From a virus, in IMG/VR virus record IMGVR_UViG_3300028384_000990, positions 1 through 48,068 of that record: a stretch of DNA of 48,068 nucleotides. One strand, given 5' to 3'. Below the pieces are notes generated by a model. It was given only the letters and a program-made list of their open reading frames with translations, did no database searches and was not told where the DNA came from. Below are positions 30,507 to 41,600 of this stretch, one piece after another. Position 1 is the stretch's first letter. Each line of letters opens with the position of its first letter. The position numbers and the translations under genes are program-made.

Positions 30507-30926
30507 ATGGCTGACAATCTCAAACCAAATTCGAAAATCAATGCAGTAAAAGACATTTACTCCGATCTTGATATATTTCTCAGACCTCATCCCGTGACAG
30601 GTGATATTGTTACGAAGAAGGATACAGATGCAATCAAAAGATCGTTGAGAAACATTGTCTTGACTAATAAATTTGAGCGACCATTTAAACCAAACTTTGG
30701 TGGTAGTGTAAGAAACATGCTCTTCGAATTAGACTCAACTCGAAATGTCAGACGATTTAAAAAAGATTTAGTACAACTGATTGAAACACTTGAACCAAGA
30801 GTTTACAATGTTAATATCGAGACAGGTGATGTAGATGCAAACGAGTTAAATGTCCAGATATTCTATTCTATTAGAAATGGATTACCAAATCAATCAGCAG
30901 AATACATAATAACAAGGGCACGATAA
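30507..30926 (+). CDS. 25: gp25-like baseplate wedge protein
   Basis: 139 residues (T4 gp25 132). Typical of the gp25/lysozyme-like baseplate wedge family: VKDIYSDLDIFLRPHPVTGD, DTDAIKRSLRNIVLTNKFER then PFKPNFGGSVRNMLFE, and the Glu-Pro-Arg loop IETLEPRVYNVNIE. gp25 ties gp6 and gp53 in the wedge and helps start sheath assembly. The start at 30507 rather than TTG 30483 is chosen because of the late promoter. gp6 follows in a TAATG overlap. Confidence 0.93.
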   Translation: MADNLKPNSKINAVKDIYSDLDIFLRPHPVTGDIVTKKDTDAIKRSLRNIVLTNKFERPFKPNFGGSVRNMLFELDSTRNVRRFKKDLVQLIETLEPRVYNVNIETGDVDANELNVQIFYSIRNGLPNQSAEYIITRAR

Positions 30927-32797
30927 TGGCAGTTAACAGTTCAAACATAAACGCAACAGATTTAGACTTCGAAGGTATTGCTGATAATATCAAGACCTAT
31001 CTCAAAGGTCAAGATAAATTCAAAGATTACGATTTCGAAGGTTCAACAATGTCGGTTCTCATCGACACATTGGCATATGCATCACATATTGCTGGTGTAA
31101 ACACAAACATAGCAGCCTCAGAGTTGTTCTTAGATTCAGCACAGATCAGAAAGAATGTTGTATCAAGAGCAAAAGATTTAGGTTTTATTCCTGCAACTGA
31201 GAAAGCTTCTTCAGCAAGTATTAGTGTTGACTTTAAGAACGCAAGAAATTCAGACGGTACGGTGCCCACCACAACTGCAATGATTATACCTCGTGGCCAT
31301 AAGTTCACTTCAGTATTTGACGGAGTCACATATGAATTTGTATGTGCAAAGGCAACTACACCAACAGTAAACAATGCTGATTTCCATTACGATAGTATTG
31401 ATCTTGTACAAGGTAAGTATGTTAGCGATACATTTGTATTTGATACACAAATCAAGAATCCAAAATTCGTACTATCAAATGAAAGAGTAGATAGATCAAG
31501 AATTTCTGTATCAGTGAATTCAAATGGTGTAACAGATACTTACTCACTTTCAACAGATGTATCAACGATCACTGCTTCAACAAAAGTTTATTACACACAA
31601 GAGAACGAAGAAGGATTCTTAGAGTTGTATTTTGGTGATGGTGTTCTTGGTGCAAAACTCAAAGACGGAGATGTTATCACTGTAACTTATGTTAGAGTAG
31701 ATGAACAACATGCTGATGGTGCTAGAATTTTCTCAATGGTTCAAAATGTAAATGGATTCTCAAACTCAACAATCACCACATTACAGAAGTCAGAGGGTGG
31801 TGCAGAAAGAGAAAGTATCGAGTCAATAAAATTTAAGGCAACAAAGTTCTACACATCTCAGAACAGACTCGTTACACTTAATGACTACAAAGCAAAAGTT
31901 AAAGAATATTATCCAAATGCTGATGCAGTTGCAGTATGGGGTGGTGAAGATAACGACCCACCTGAATATGGTAAAGTGTTTGTATCATTAAAACCACAAA
32001 ACTCAGACTATCTATCAACAACAGAGAAAGCTGATGTACAAACTAAACTTAACAATCTAAACATGTTAACAGTTCGACCAGTTATTGTCGATCCATCTAT
32101 TGTTAAGATTCTCGTATCAACAGTATTCAAATACAACGAAGGTGAAACTACACTTTCAAGAGGTGAACTCGAAGCAGTTGTAAGAAATGCAATCATAGAT
32201 TTCGATAACAACAGCTTATCAAACTTCGATAGTATCTTCAGACATTCAAAACTTGTAAGAGCAGTTGATGATGCTGAAGATTCTATTTTATCAAACTCTA
32301 CAAACATTCGACTTGCTAAAAAACATGAAGTTAAATTAAACTTCTCAGAAGGTTTTAAAGTGAAGTTTGGTAATGCATTGTATAACCCACATTCAGGTCA
32401 CAACTCATCTGGTGGTGGAATTACAAGTTCAACAGGATTTTATGTCTCAGGCGATTCTGCTAACATTCAATATTTCGATGACGATGGTAAAGGTAATATC
32501 AGAAGATATACTCTCGTTAGTGGTGTTAGATCAGTAATGGACTCTGAGGCAGGTACCATAAATTATGGTACTGGAGAGATTTCGATTGATGCCATCAAGG
32601 TCACTTCTACAGTGAGCGCAGATACCTCAATCGAATTCACCGTGGTGCCTGATAGTAACGATGTTGTTGCTATTAGAGGTTCTCTCATCGATATCGATGT
32701 ATCAAGAATCAAAGTCGCAGGTGAAATTGACACCATTGCAAGTGGTGAATCTAGCGCTGGTGTAGGATTTAATACTACATCAACATCTAGTTATTAA
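30926..32797 (+). CDS. 6: gp6-like baseplate wedge protein
   Basis: 623 residues (T4 gp6 660). The N-terminus (NINATDLDFEGIADNIKTYL, GSTMSVLIDTLAYASHIAGV) and AASELFLDSAQIRKNVVSRA then KDLGFIPATEKASSA are hallmarks of gp6/J-type baseplate proteins. The later FGDGVLGAKLKDGDVITVTY and TLNDYKAKVKEYYPNADAVA also match. gp6 dimers form the inner ring of the baseplate. It starts one base into the gp25 stop. Confidence 0.93.
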   Translation: MAVNSSNINATDLDFEGIADNIKTYLKGQDKFKDYDFEGSTMSVLIDTLAYASHIAGVNTNIAASELFLDSAQIRKNVVSRAKDLGFIPATEKASSASISVDFKNARNSDGTVPTTTAMIIPRGHKFTSVFDGVTYEFVCAKATTPTVNNADFHYDSIDLVQGKYVSDTFVFDTQIKNPKFVLSNERVDRSRISVSVNSNGVTDTYSLSTDVSTITASTKVYYTQENEEGFLELYFGDGVLGAKLKDGDVITVTYVRVDEQHADGARIFSMVQNVNGFSNSTITTLQKSEGGAERESIESIKFKATKFYTSQNRLVTLNDYKAKVKEYYPNADAVAVWGGEDNDPPEYGKVFVSLKPQNSDYLSTTEKADVQTKLNNLNMLTVRPVIVDPSIVKILVSTVFKYNEGETTLSRGELEAVVRNAIIDFDNNSLSNFDSIFRHSKLVRAVDDAEDSILSNSTNIRLAKKHEVKLNFSEGFKVKFGNALYNPHSGHNSSGGGITSSTGFYVSGDSANIQYFDDDGKGNIRRYTLVSGVRSVMDSEAGTINYGTGEISIDAIKVTSTVSADTSIEFTVVPDSNDVVAIRGSLIDIDVSRIKVAGEIDTIASGESSAGVGFNTTSTSSY

Positions 32798-32811
32798 TAT
32801 GTATAAAGTGA

Positions 32812-32829
32812 TTACGGAAACTACCGTAA
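32812..32829 (+). repeat. Intergenic hairpin between gp6 and the next gene
   Basis: TTACGG (32812-32817), loop AAACTA, CCGTAA (32824-32829), a perfect 6-bp stem 15 nt after the gp6 stop. A T5 tract (32849-32853) comes too late for a textbook terminator, and the next gene has its own strong ribosome site (TAGGAGGAAAC). It could be an mRNA processing or 3'-end-stabilising element. Confidence 0.55.
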
Positions 32830-32870
32830 GTAGCATCCCATTAACTTGGTTTTTATAGGAGGAAACTAAA

Positions 32871-33374
32871 ATGGCAGATAAGAAAATAACAGCGCTGAAT
32901 CTAATAGATGAAGCCGACATCAATAGTGGAGATTTGCTCCACATCGTTGATAGCCCGTCAGGAACTCCCGTCAACAAGAAGTTGACATTGGAGAGACTGT
33001 TCAATAATGTACCATCATTCATCGCATTTGATGATGTAGAGTCACTAGACGAAAATGACTCAGCTATAGCAGTTAGTGAAATGATCTCAAAGGTCGATAT
33101 CACAGGTGCTTCAGCTGCAGTCGATATGGATCTAGCAGCTCCAACTCACGAAGGTCAATTAAAGATCATCGTTAGAGTCAATGATGGTGTAGCACAAAAC
33201 TTGACAATTGACATTCCAGCCACAAACTGGACTGGTACTCAGTCAAACAATAACCTTACATTAGGAGAAGGCGATGCAGTCGTTCTACTAGGTATGGGTT
33301 CTGTTTGGTACCCAATTGCAGCTTTTAATGCTTCACATGCTGCTAACAGCGAAATCGTTGATGTTGATGCGTAA
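32871..33374 (+). CDS. Virion structural protein, fibre-like N-terminus, 167 aa
   Basis: Strong TAGGAGGAAAC ribosome site. The opening [20 protein letters not shown], then [20 protein letters not shown], is a common beginning of structural/fibre proteins in marine phages. The rest is beta-rich ([34 protein letters not shown]). It sits between gp6 and gp7, so it is probably a baseplate accessory protein. Function unknown. Confidence 0.7.
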   Translation: MADKKITALNLIDEADINSGDLLHIVDSPSGTPVNKKLTLERLFNNVPSFIAFDDVESLDENDSAIAVSEMISKVDITGASAAVDMDLAAPTHEGQLKIIVRVNDGVAQNLTIDIPATNWTGTQSNNNLTLGEGDAVVLLGMGSVWYPIAAFNASHAANSEIVDVDA

Positions 33375-33386
33375 TAGTTAATTAAT

Positions 33387-36300
33387 ATGGCACATCAAGA
33401 TCACATAGTAGACAAGTTATCGACTCGAATCGGTAGTATTATTCCTAGTTACATACAGGAAGAGGCTCCGATCTTCGAAGCATTCCTTGAATCATACTTT
33501 GAGTATCTTGAGTCAGAAATAATTACACTAGACACGATCAAATCATTAGACGGTGTTCAGTTAGAAGAAGGCACCCAAATTGAAACGGGTGCCTTTCTTC
33601 TTGAAGAAGGGACAGATGCGAATGCTCCCGATATTGCAGATGCTAAACTACTGCAAGAAGAATCAATCGATCCTTTTATTGAAGGTGAATACATCGTAGG
33701 AAGTATCTCTGGTTCAGTCGCAAAAATTAAAGTCATTAATAACAAAGTCTTGATCGTTGATACAGTTTCAGGATCAGGTTTTGCTATTGGTGAAACCATC
33801 ACAGGTCGAGATGGTAAAAGAACAGGTACTATCAAAACTTATAAAGAAAATAGTATCGTTGCAAACAATAGATTGTTAGACTATGGTGATATCGACCATA
33901 CACTTGAAACTTTTCTTAATTATTTTCAGAAAGATTTCATACCTTCACTCGATCTAGCAGACACACAAAACAAAAGATTAACTCTCAAGAACATTGGCAC
34001 ATTATACAAACAGAAAGGTACTGCTGATTCTGTAAAGTTCTTGATGAGAATTCTGTATGGTCAAAATGCAGAAATTAAATACCCCATAGACGAAACAGTA
34101 TTCGCTTCGACATCAGGCTATCAAGAAGATCGAAGAATGAATCTTGTCATGGACAGTGGCGTACCTAAGAATACAGACAAGGTTGTTCAATACAATGAAG
34201 TAGACGCCACACTTATTGATGCAGAAGCAGTCATCGACCAAGTAGAAATTATATCTACTGCAAACAAACAATATTCAGTTTCAATTTCAGATACACACAG
34301 AGGAACTTTCCAACCAAATAAAGCAGTCTCAGTGATTGACAGAGATGGTAAAATCACTTATACTGCTACTGTTAGGGGTATTGTATCTGATATACTTACA
34401 ACTCAATCATCAACTACATTCGGTCTTGAAAGTGAATCAGGCGATCTTCTTCTAGAAGATGGTTCAGCATTACTATTTGAAGGTGCAAATGCTGGTTCAA
34501 TGTATGATATCAATGACCAGATCACCTTTACTGGTGCAAAAGCAGATACAGCTGTCAATGCGAGAGGTACAGTTCAAGGTCTATCAAGAGGACCTGTAGA
34601 ACAAATCTACATTGAAAACGCAGGTTCAGGATATTCAGCAAACGATATTGTCATTTTCGAAGATGATGGTACAGAAGGTGGTGGTGCAGAAGCAATTATC
34701 GCCGCTACTGGTGATGAACTCATTCTTGAAAACCCAAGTGCATTTGATCAGTATGAATTCATTGCAACAGCAGGTCAAACTATCTTTGGTGGTGTTGACT
34801 CAGATGGTAACTCAGTTCGAGATATCACTGGTAAACCAACTGCATTAAATGGATTAGATATCAAAGTATTTGTTGACGGTGTCGAACAGTCAATAGACAA
34901 TTATCAAGTAAAATTAGATAGAGTAACATTTACAGGTCCTTTAGACAGTAACGATGATGTCATTTCACCAACACCAACTGGTGGTGAAAGAGTTGAAATT
35001 ATTTCAGCATTCAATCGTGTTGCAAGAGAAGATGGTGGTGTTGTAATGATGGAATCTTCTGATCAGAGAATCAGAAGAGTTATTATTACAAACGGTGGTA
35101 CTGGTTATCAGAAACTACCTAAAGTATTTCCAGGTGGTTACCTCTACTTCTCAGATGTATCAGGTTATACAGTAGGTGAACTTGTTACAGGTCAATCATC
35201 AAATGCTACTGGTGAGATTTCAAGAATCGATACAAAGAACAAGAGACTTGTAATTCGTAGGTTAACAACACATACAGGGTTATTTCAAACAAATGAACTC
35301 ATCTTAGGTGGTAGTTCAAGCACTAGTAAAACATGTACTCTTGCTAAAGTGACAGCTGGTGAAGGTGGTAACTTATTCGCATGGTCATCAAGAATTGGTA
35401 AAGTAGAGAAAGTTAGACTCACAAACCAAGGTTACAACTTTGATGAAGATGCAGTTATCGGTGATGATTCACATTACACAATGTTGATCAACGAACCATC
35501 AGCGGCTAGTGATCTATCAAAAGATACAGTTCTTACAGGTTCAGATTCAGGTGCAACTGCTAAAGTATTATCTTTTGATAATCAAAGAAACTTATTGAAG
35601 TTTACAGACAGAGATGGCACTTTCATGGAAAATGAGAAAGTGACATATGCAGTTGGTCAAAGTTTCAGAGTTCTTAAGTTCGACCCTTACGATGCAAGAG
35701 GTAAATTTGCTGGTGAAGGTATTATTAACGACAACTTCTTAAGTGATAAAGGTTTTGTATCAAACGAAGTATCAAATATTCAAGATAGTAAACTCTACCA
35801 ATCTCACTCGTATGTAATCAAGGTTGGTGAATCAATTGAGAAGTATAGAGCAGTAGTTAAAGACTTAGTTCACCCAGCAGGTCATATCTTCTTTGGTGAG
35901 GTTGCATTTGATTCTGTAATCGTACAAGACGATAGAGACGGAAGATTTGTTGTTGATGCAGAAAATACATTAGGTGTTCAGAGTACAACATTTGTACCAA
36001 CACTGGTAATCACACTCGCGGTTTACATTGAGAACGAAGAAGCATTTGAACCTTCATTTAGATCAGAAAGACAAGTTACTTTATTATTCCATACTAAGAA
36101 ATCAGAGTTAGATTCTTATGCAATGTCACATGTATTGCAACAATTCAATCAAGTTACAGATGGTATAGTTGCATCTAAATCGTTTGGTAACGAGACAGGC
36201 CGATCTAGATTAGAAACAATTAAGAAGTTAATTGAAAGTGCAACATCTACAAAGATTGGTAACGAGATCAGTGATCCTGTAGCATCAACAAATGTAACAG

Positions 36301-37136
36301 TAATTGGAAAGAATCAAAGATCACCTAGACTCGATGGTGTAGTCTCAGTTCTCAATCTTTCTAACACCCCAACACAAGGTCAAGACGGGTACTTATCACT
36401 TGCTGATGAAAATTCTTCAAGTGCAGTAGGAGTTAGACCTCAAGATCAAGGTAAAGTTTTCTCTTATGCAACACATGTTGAAGAGAGACTTATTTTTGAA
36501 GATGGTACATATATTCAAAATGAAGAACCACTAAATCAACTTGTACATGAACCAACAAAGGGCAACTTTGATGGTGAAAGAATGCTCATGGAAGATGGCA
36601 CAGCAGCTGATCTATTAATGACAACAAGTGGTGTGATTCTTTTAGAAGACGATACTGTACCAGAACAGATCGAATATTTCTTAACTGAAAGATCGACTGA
36701 ATTATTTAACCCATACTTCTATACAGAAAACTATCAAGATAGAATAGTTATGGAAGATGGTAGTCCACTAGTGAATGAAGGACTCGGCACAGGACATAGT
36801 TTACATATGTTTGCGCCATTAGGGTCAACTTTTAGATCACTAAATAAAATAGCATATCAAGACACTTATAGAATATCTTATTATCTACTTGACGAATCAT
36901 TAGAAAACGGAGAAGAAGATCGTATAGTATTAGAAAGTGGAACGGAAGGTGGCAGTGGCCATATTCTGCTTGAAGAAACGGTCAGAGATGGTATGAGAAT
37001 CGACCAACTCAATGGCCTGCTTGGTAATTTCTATGTGAGTTCTTTCCCAACACATGAGAACAGGAGAACGAATATAGCGTTTAGTACCTATGTTTCTTCA
37101 ACAAATATTACCAAATCACACCTAGATTCGTTATAA
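33387..37136 (+). CDS. 7: gp7-like giant baseplate wedge protein
   Basis: 1249 residues (T4 gp7 1032). The N-terminal VDKLSTRIGSIIPSYIQEEA and APIFEAFLESYFEYLESEII match gp7-type wedges of marine T4-type phages. The first 250 residues include SDSVKFLMRI-like structural helices (GTADSVKFLMRILYGQNAEI). Acidic motifs of the type L-x-x-E-D-G-T/S recur through the protein (about residues 57, 70, 350, 1040, 1068, 1118, 1180). The wedge starts on gp10 and recruits gp8 and gp6. A strong hairpin lies within its codons 60-72. Confidence 0.8.
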   Translation: MAHQDHIVDKLSTRIGSIIPSYIQEEAPIFEAFLESYFEYLESEIITLDTIKSLDGVQLEEGTQIETGAFLLEEGTDANAPDIADAKLLQEESIDPFIEGEYIVGSISGSVAKIKVINNKVLIVDTVSGSGFAIGETITGRDGKRTGTIKTYKENSIVANNRLLDYGDIDHTLETFLNYFQKDFIPSLDLADTQNKRLTLKNIGTLYKQKGTADSVKFLMRILYGQNAEIKYPIDETVFASTSGYQEDRRMNLVMDSGVPKNTDKVVQYNEVDATLIDAEAVIDQVEIISTANKQYSVSISDTHRGTFQPNKAVSVIDRDGKITYTATVRGIVSDILTTQSSTTFGLESESGDLLLEDGSALLFEGANAGSMYDINDQITFTGAKADTAVNARGTVQGLSRGPVEQIYIENAGSGYSANDIVIFEDDGTEGGGAEAIIAATGDELILENPSAFDQYEFIATAGQTIFGGVDSDGNSVRDITGKPTALNGLDIKVFVDGVEQSIDNYQVKLDRVTFTGPLDSNDDVISPTPTGGERVEIISAFNRVAREDGGVVMMESSDQRIRRVIITNGGTGYQKLPKVFPGGYLYFSDVSGYTVGELVTGQSSNATGEISRIDTKNKRLVIRRLTTHTGLFQTNELILGGSSSTSKTCTLAKVTAGEGGNLFAWSSRIGKVEKVRLTNQGYNFDEDAVIGDDSHYTMLINEPSAASDLSKDTVLTGSDSGATAKVLSFDNQRNLLKFTDRDGTFMENEKVTYAVGQSFRVLKFDPYDARGKFAGEGIINDNFLSDKGFVSNEVSNIQDSKLYQSHSYVIKVGESIEKYRAVVKDLVHPAGHIFFGEVAFDSVIVQDDRDGRFVVDAENTLGVQSTTFVPTLVITLAVYIENEEAFEPSFRSERQVTLLFHTKKSELDSYAMSHVLQQFNQVTDGIVASKSFGNETGRSRLETIKKLIESATSTKIGNEISDPVASTNVTVIGKNQRSPRLDGVVSVLNLSNTPTQGQDGYLSLADENSSSAVGVRPQDQGKVFSYATHVEERLIFEDGTYIQNEEPLNQLVHEPTKGNFDGERMLMEDGTAADLLMTTSGVILLEDDTVPEQIEYFLTERSTELFNPYFYTENYQDRIVMEDGSPLVNEGLGTGHSLHMFAPLGSTFRSLNKIAYQDTYRISYYLLDESLENGEEDRIVLESGTEGGSGHILLEETVRDGMRIDQLNGLLGNFYVSSFPTHENRRTNIAFSTYVSSTNITKSHLDSL
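33564..33600 (+). repeat. Long hairpin with T-rich 3' side inside gp7
   Basis: GAAGAAGGCACCC (33564-33576), loop of 10 nt, GGGTGCCTTTCTTC (33587-33600): nine perfect pairs from AAGGCACCC/GGGTGCCTT, plus further pairs past a one-base bulge. The 3' side continues TTGAAG. On RNA it resembles an intragenic terminator or attenuator about 180 nt into gp7. The encoded residues are EEGTQIETGAFLLEE. Confidence 0.75.
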
Positions 37137-37150
37137 ATAGTTAATAAATA
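37132..37150 (+). promoter_or_regulatory. T4-type late promoter before gp8
   Basis: Exact TATAAATA (37132-37139) covering the gp7 stop, followed by a second near-match AATAAATA (37143-37150). The gp8 ATG lies 26 nt past the first box and has a normal GAGGAG ribosome site, so this late transcript has a leader, unlike those of gp2 and gp25. Confidence 0.7.
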
Positions 37151-37165
37151 ACCGAGGAGTTACGA

Positions 37166-38632
37166 ATGGCAGCAATTATTTTAGAAAAGTTCAGGACTCA
37201 CAATGCGAAAGAATTTATCGCAGACTTTAGTGACAGTTCGAACTATATTTTTATCGGAAGGTCGTATGCGTGGGCAGACGACAATTCACCACCTTCACCC
37301 GCTAATGCAGAAAGCGAGGAGATAGGTGCATATTCAGATATGATCGCACTTAAAAAAGTGACGAGTACTGATATTACACATGGTTTAGTTAGATACAACT
37401 GGACTTCAGGAACAGTTTATGATGAGTATCGAGATGATTACTCTTCATCAAACCAGACACCTTCAGGTGCAAACAATTTCTTCGATGGTCGAGGATACAT
37501 TGTAACATCTGATTATAAAGTTTATAAGTGTCTAAGAACTAAGTTCAATTCAAGTAATGTAGCTCAAGGTTCAACAGTAGAACCTACTACAGTATCAACA
37601 ACAATTCCTCAAGAAACAGCTGACGGTTATATTTGGAAGTACATGTACTCCATTTCTGCTTCAGAGGTTATCAAATTCGTAACAAACGACTTCATTCCAG
37701 TTAAGACGCTTGGTGCAAAAACAAGTATTGCAGGTACAGGTACAAACGGTGGTTTCGGTTCTGCCGCTACAGACGATGGTTCTGGTCAATGGGATGTAGA
37801 AAATGATTCAGTTGACGGTGCAATTTATCGTTATGTCGTAACAAATTCAGGTACAGGTTATTCAAATGGTTCATCAACTTTTGATGTTGATGTCAATGTC
37901 GAAGGAGACGGGTCGGGTGCTGTCGCTACTCTATCTTTCGTATCTGGTGCTCTAGACTCAGTTACATATAAAGACACATCATCATTCGGTTCAGGTTATA
38001 AGAGAGCATCTTTCCCAACTCTTGATTCTTCAATTTCAGGAATCACTGCTGGTTCAGGTGCAACAATCAAAGTAGTTGTTTCACCGATCAATGGACATGG
38101 TGCAAATCCAGTCGAAGAGCTTGGTGGTAACTTCGTAGTTGTAAACTCAAGACTAGAGTTCGGTGATGGTTCAGGTGACTTCCCAACAGATAACGATTTC
38201 AGACAAATTGGTCTTATCAAGAATCCAGTTGCATCAAGTTCATCAGCAGTCGCAACTGCTACAACTCTAACATCTACAAGACAGATCACACTTGATGATG
38301 CTTCTGATCTTGCAGTAGATGATATCATTACCTCAGATACAACTAATAATGCTTCAACTAAGAGAGCAAGAATTGTTTCTAAGACAGGTAATGTACTTAA
38401 AGTTCACACAATCGCAAATGGTGGTGGTGAGTATGTAAACTTCGCAAATAGTGACGATGTTTTCAAGAACGCTTCAGGTTCTAAACTCACAGATGTGGCT
38501 TCAGCTGGTGTGTCAACAGCACATCCAGAAATGTCTCAATATACAGGACAAATTCTCTATGTAGAGAATAGAGGTCCAGTATCTAGGGCAGCTGATCAGA
38601 TTGAAGATATCAAACTGATCATTGAAATGTAA
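37166..38632 (+). CDS. 8: gp8-like baseplate wedge protein
   Basis: 488 residues (T4 gp8 334). Opening MAAIILEKFRTHNAKEFIAD then FSDSSNYIFIGRSYAWADDN is the gp8 signature. Then come WTSGTVYDEYRDDYSS, DGRGYIVTSDYKVYKCLRTK and ETADGYIWKYMYSISASEVI. The C-terminal half is an extra beta-rich, glycine-rich region absent from T4 gp8 (GSGYKRASFPTLDSS and similar). gp8 binds gp7, gp10 and gp6 in the wedge. Confidence 0.88.
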   Translation: MAAIILEKFRTHNAKEFIADFSDSSNYIFIGRSYAWADDNSPPSPANAESEEIGAYSDMIALKKVTSTDITHGLVRYNWTSGTVYDEYRDDYSSSNQTPSGANNFFDGRGYIVTSDYKVYKCLRTKFNSSNVAQGSTVEPTTVSTTIPQETADGYIWKYMYSISASEVIKFVTNDFIPVKTLGAKTSIAGTGTNGGFGSAATDDGSGQWDVENDSVDGAIYRYVVTNSGTGYSNGSSTFDVDVNVEGDGSGAVATLSFVSGALDSVTYKDTSSFGSGYKRASFPTLDSSISGITAGSGATIKVVVSPINGHGANPVEELGGNFVVVNSRLEFGDGSGDFPTDNDFRQIGLIKNPVASSSSAVATATTLTSTRQITLDDASDLAVDDIITSDTTNNASTKRARIVSKTGNVLKVHTIANGGGEYVNFANSDDVFKNASGSKLTDVASAGVSTAHPEMSQYTGQILYVENRGPVSRAADQIEDIKLIIEM

Positions 38633-38665
38633 TCATAGATTACACACTAAATACAAGTAGGAACT

Positions 38666-41600
38666 ATGACACAGAAGACTGATCTTAATATAACGCCGTA
38701 CTATGATGACTATGACAGTGATAAGAATTTTCACAAAGTCCTCTATCGTGCTGGCAGACCATTACAAGCAAGAGAATTAACTCAATCACAATCAATTTTA
38801 CAAGATCAGATTGAGAAGTTCGGTGATCACTTCTTCAAAGAAGGATCGATTGTTTCAGGTGCATCGTCTAATGTGGACATGGACATCTACTTTATTAAAG
38901 TAAAGGCAGATAACCCAACTCAAGCAGGTGATGATTCAGTCGAGTCATACAGAACAGACTATCACGGCAAATTCTTACAAGGTCAAACTACAGGTGTTGT
39001 AGTTAAAGTCATCACTTCAGTAGCAGCCACTTCAGATGATTCTGCAACTCTAATTTGTAAACAGTATACCTCAGGTACAGATGACGCTGGTTCTTTCATT
39101 GTTGGTGGTGATGAAGTTCTTAAAGAAGTTACTATCACAGAGAACACTGGTGCTATATTAGTAAACACATCAAACAACAATCATTTTAAAACAGTAGCGT
39201 CTGGTGATGTACCATCAGGTCGTGCTTCAATTGCAGAGATACAAGAAGGTGTAGTTTTCACTAGAGGATTCTTTGTAGTTGTTGATAAACAAACTATTGT
39301 TCTAGAAAAGTATTCAGGTAAACCTTCATTTAGAGTTGGTCTACAAATCAACGAAGAGTTGATTTCATCAACAAATGATACTTCACTTCTTGATAATGCA
39401 CAAGGTACAAATAACGAAAACGCTCCTGGTGCTGACAGACTTAAGATTGATCTAGAACTCAAAAAGATTGCTCTTGATGATACTACAAATGTCAACTTTA
39501 TTGAACTCGCAAGAGTTAATAATGGTATCATGGAACTTGAGATCAATAGACCGATCTACAACGAGATTGAAGACACCTTTGCAAGAAGAACTTTTGATAC
39601 AAATGGCGATTTCATTGTAAGACCATTTATTACAAACTTTAGAGAACACCTTAAGACAATTACAAACAAAGGTTTCTATCTTGAGAAACAAGGTGGTGTC
39701 GAAAATAAGTTTATCATGCAAATCTCTCCTGGTAAAGCATATGTCAAAGGATATGAGATTGAGAAAACAGGCACAACAAATTTAGAATTTAATAAAGCAA
39801 GAACAACAGTAGACTTAGCAGGTGCTTCAACACCTATTAGACTAGGTAATGAATTATTGGTTAACAACATCAAGGCATTACCTGAGATTGCAGATTCAAC
39901 AAATACAGATTCATTTAAACCAATCAAACTATATGATCAAAAACAGAACGCAGGCGCTCTAGCCTCTGGTGCAAAACATATTGGTTTTGCCAGAGTTCGT
40001 CATATTGAAAATAAAACAAATGTCTCAACACAAGCAAATGATGAAAATCAACTCTTCTTGTTTGATGTTAAGATGTTTACAGAGATTACATACTCAGCAC
40101 ACTCAGGCACAGCAGTAGTTGGTGATAAACTCGAAGGAGCGACCTCTGGTGCAACAGGAATCGTTGCCTATGACGATAATTCAGATGGCATATATCTACA
40201 TGATGTTGTCGGTACATTCCAATCAGGAGAGGCGATTTCATCAAGAGGTGATGGCAACTTTGCACTTACAACTTCACAAAATACTGGTGTAAGAACATAC
40301 AATGTTGGTCAAACTAGATGTGTATTCCAAGCAACTCCTGGTTCAGGTTCACAAAACTTTATCGGTGATGTTGTCTTAGATGACCTCAGAGAGTTAAGTG
40401 GTATCATTTCATTCTCAAGTAACAATGCAACAGTCACAGGTCTAGGTTCTCAGTTCGCAAAAGAACTCAACATTGGTGATTTAATTCTTGATTCGACTGG
40501 ATCAGAGTTTAGAGTAAGATCAATCGAGTCAAATATTTCAATGACTATCGAAGATTTAGATGGTACAAATGTATCTTCTGTATCTGCTCAGACACAAGTT
40601 AAAGTAATTAGAAAAAGAGCAAAACTCAAGAATCAAGATCAGTCAGCTGCTATCTTCTCATGGCCTAGAGATTACATCTCAACTATTACACCAAAAGATA
40701 ATGCTGTCACTGTAAGAAAACAGATTAAATTGACAGTGTCAAACGGAGATGTTACAATACCTTGTACTACATCTGAAGAAAAATTTGCAACTGATTCAAA
40801 TGATAATTTCCAATTTGCAGTTGTAACACAATCATCAAGTGGTTCTAGAACATTAAATGCTGGTGATGTAAAATATCCAGATGATATTTCAAGTTTCCCT
40901 TCACCTAGTGATACTGCATTAGTAGTACCTATCGGTGATCAATCATCAGATGCATTTGATGATGGTGCTGAAGTATTAGTGTCATACACTGTCATACGAA
41001 AATCTCCAACAATCAAGAACAAAGAATTAAAGTCATACAGATCATTCAAGATCGATGTTGCTAACTCAGCAGGTACTGCTAAATATGGTTATGCATACGA
41101 TCATAAAGAATTAGCACTTGCTGTACCAGATGTACATAAAGTTCATGCTGTATTAGAAGCAGTTCCAGGAACAACTTCAGGCTCTCAGAACAACGCAACC
41201 CCACCTAATTTTGTACCAACAATCTCATCTGGCGGATTCGCAACTGGTGAAATCGTAGTTGGTCAAACTTCTGGTGCTAGAGGTAAGATCATTGATTACA
41301 ATGGTGACGGTGTAAAACTTCACTTTGTCTATCTCGATGAATTATCAGTATTCTCAAGTGGAGAAGCAATCGTAGGACAAACAAGTTCAGGTGTTGCAAC
41401 AATTGCTAGTGTCTCTTCAGGTTCACCAGATATTAGAAAGAGATACTTCTTAGATAACGGTCAAAGAGATGGCATGTACGATACTGCCAAGTTGCAGTTA
41501 AAGCCAGGCGCTACAACACCAAACAATCCAATAACAATCATTTTCGATCATTTTGAGCCAGGAACTGGTGATTACTTTGCAGTAAATTCGTATCTAGGTA

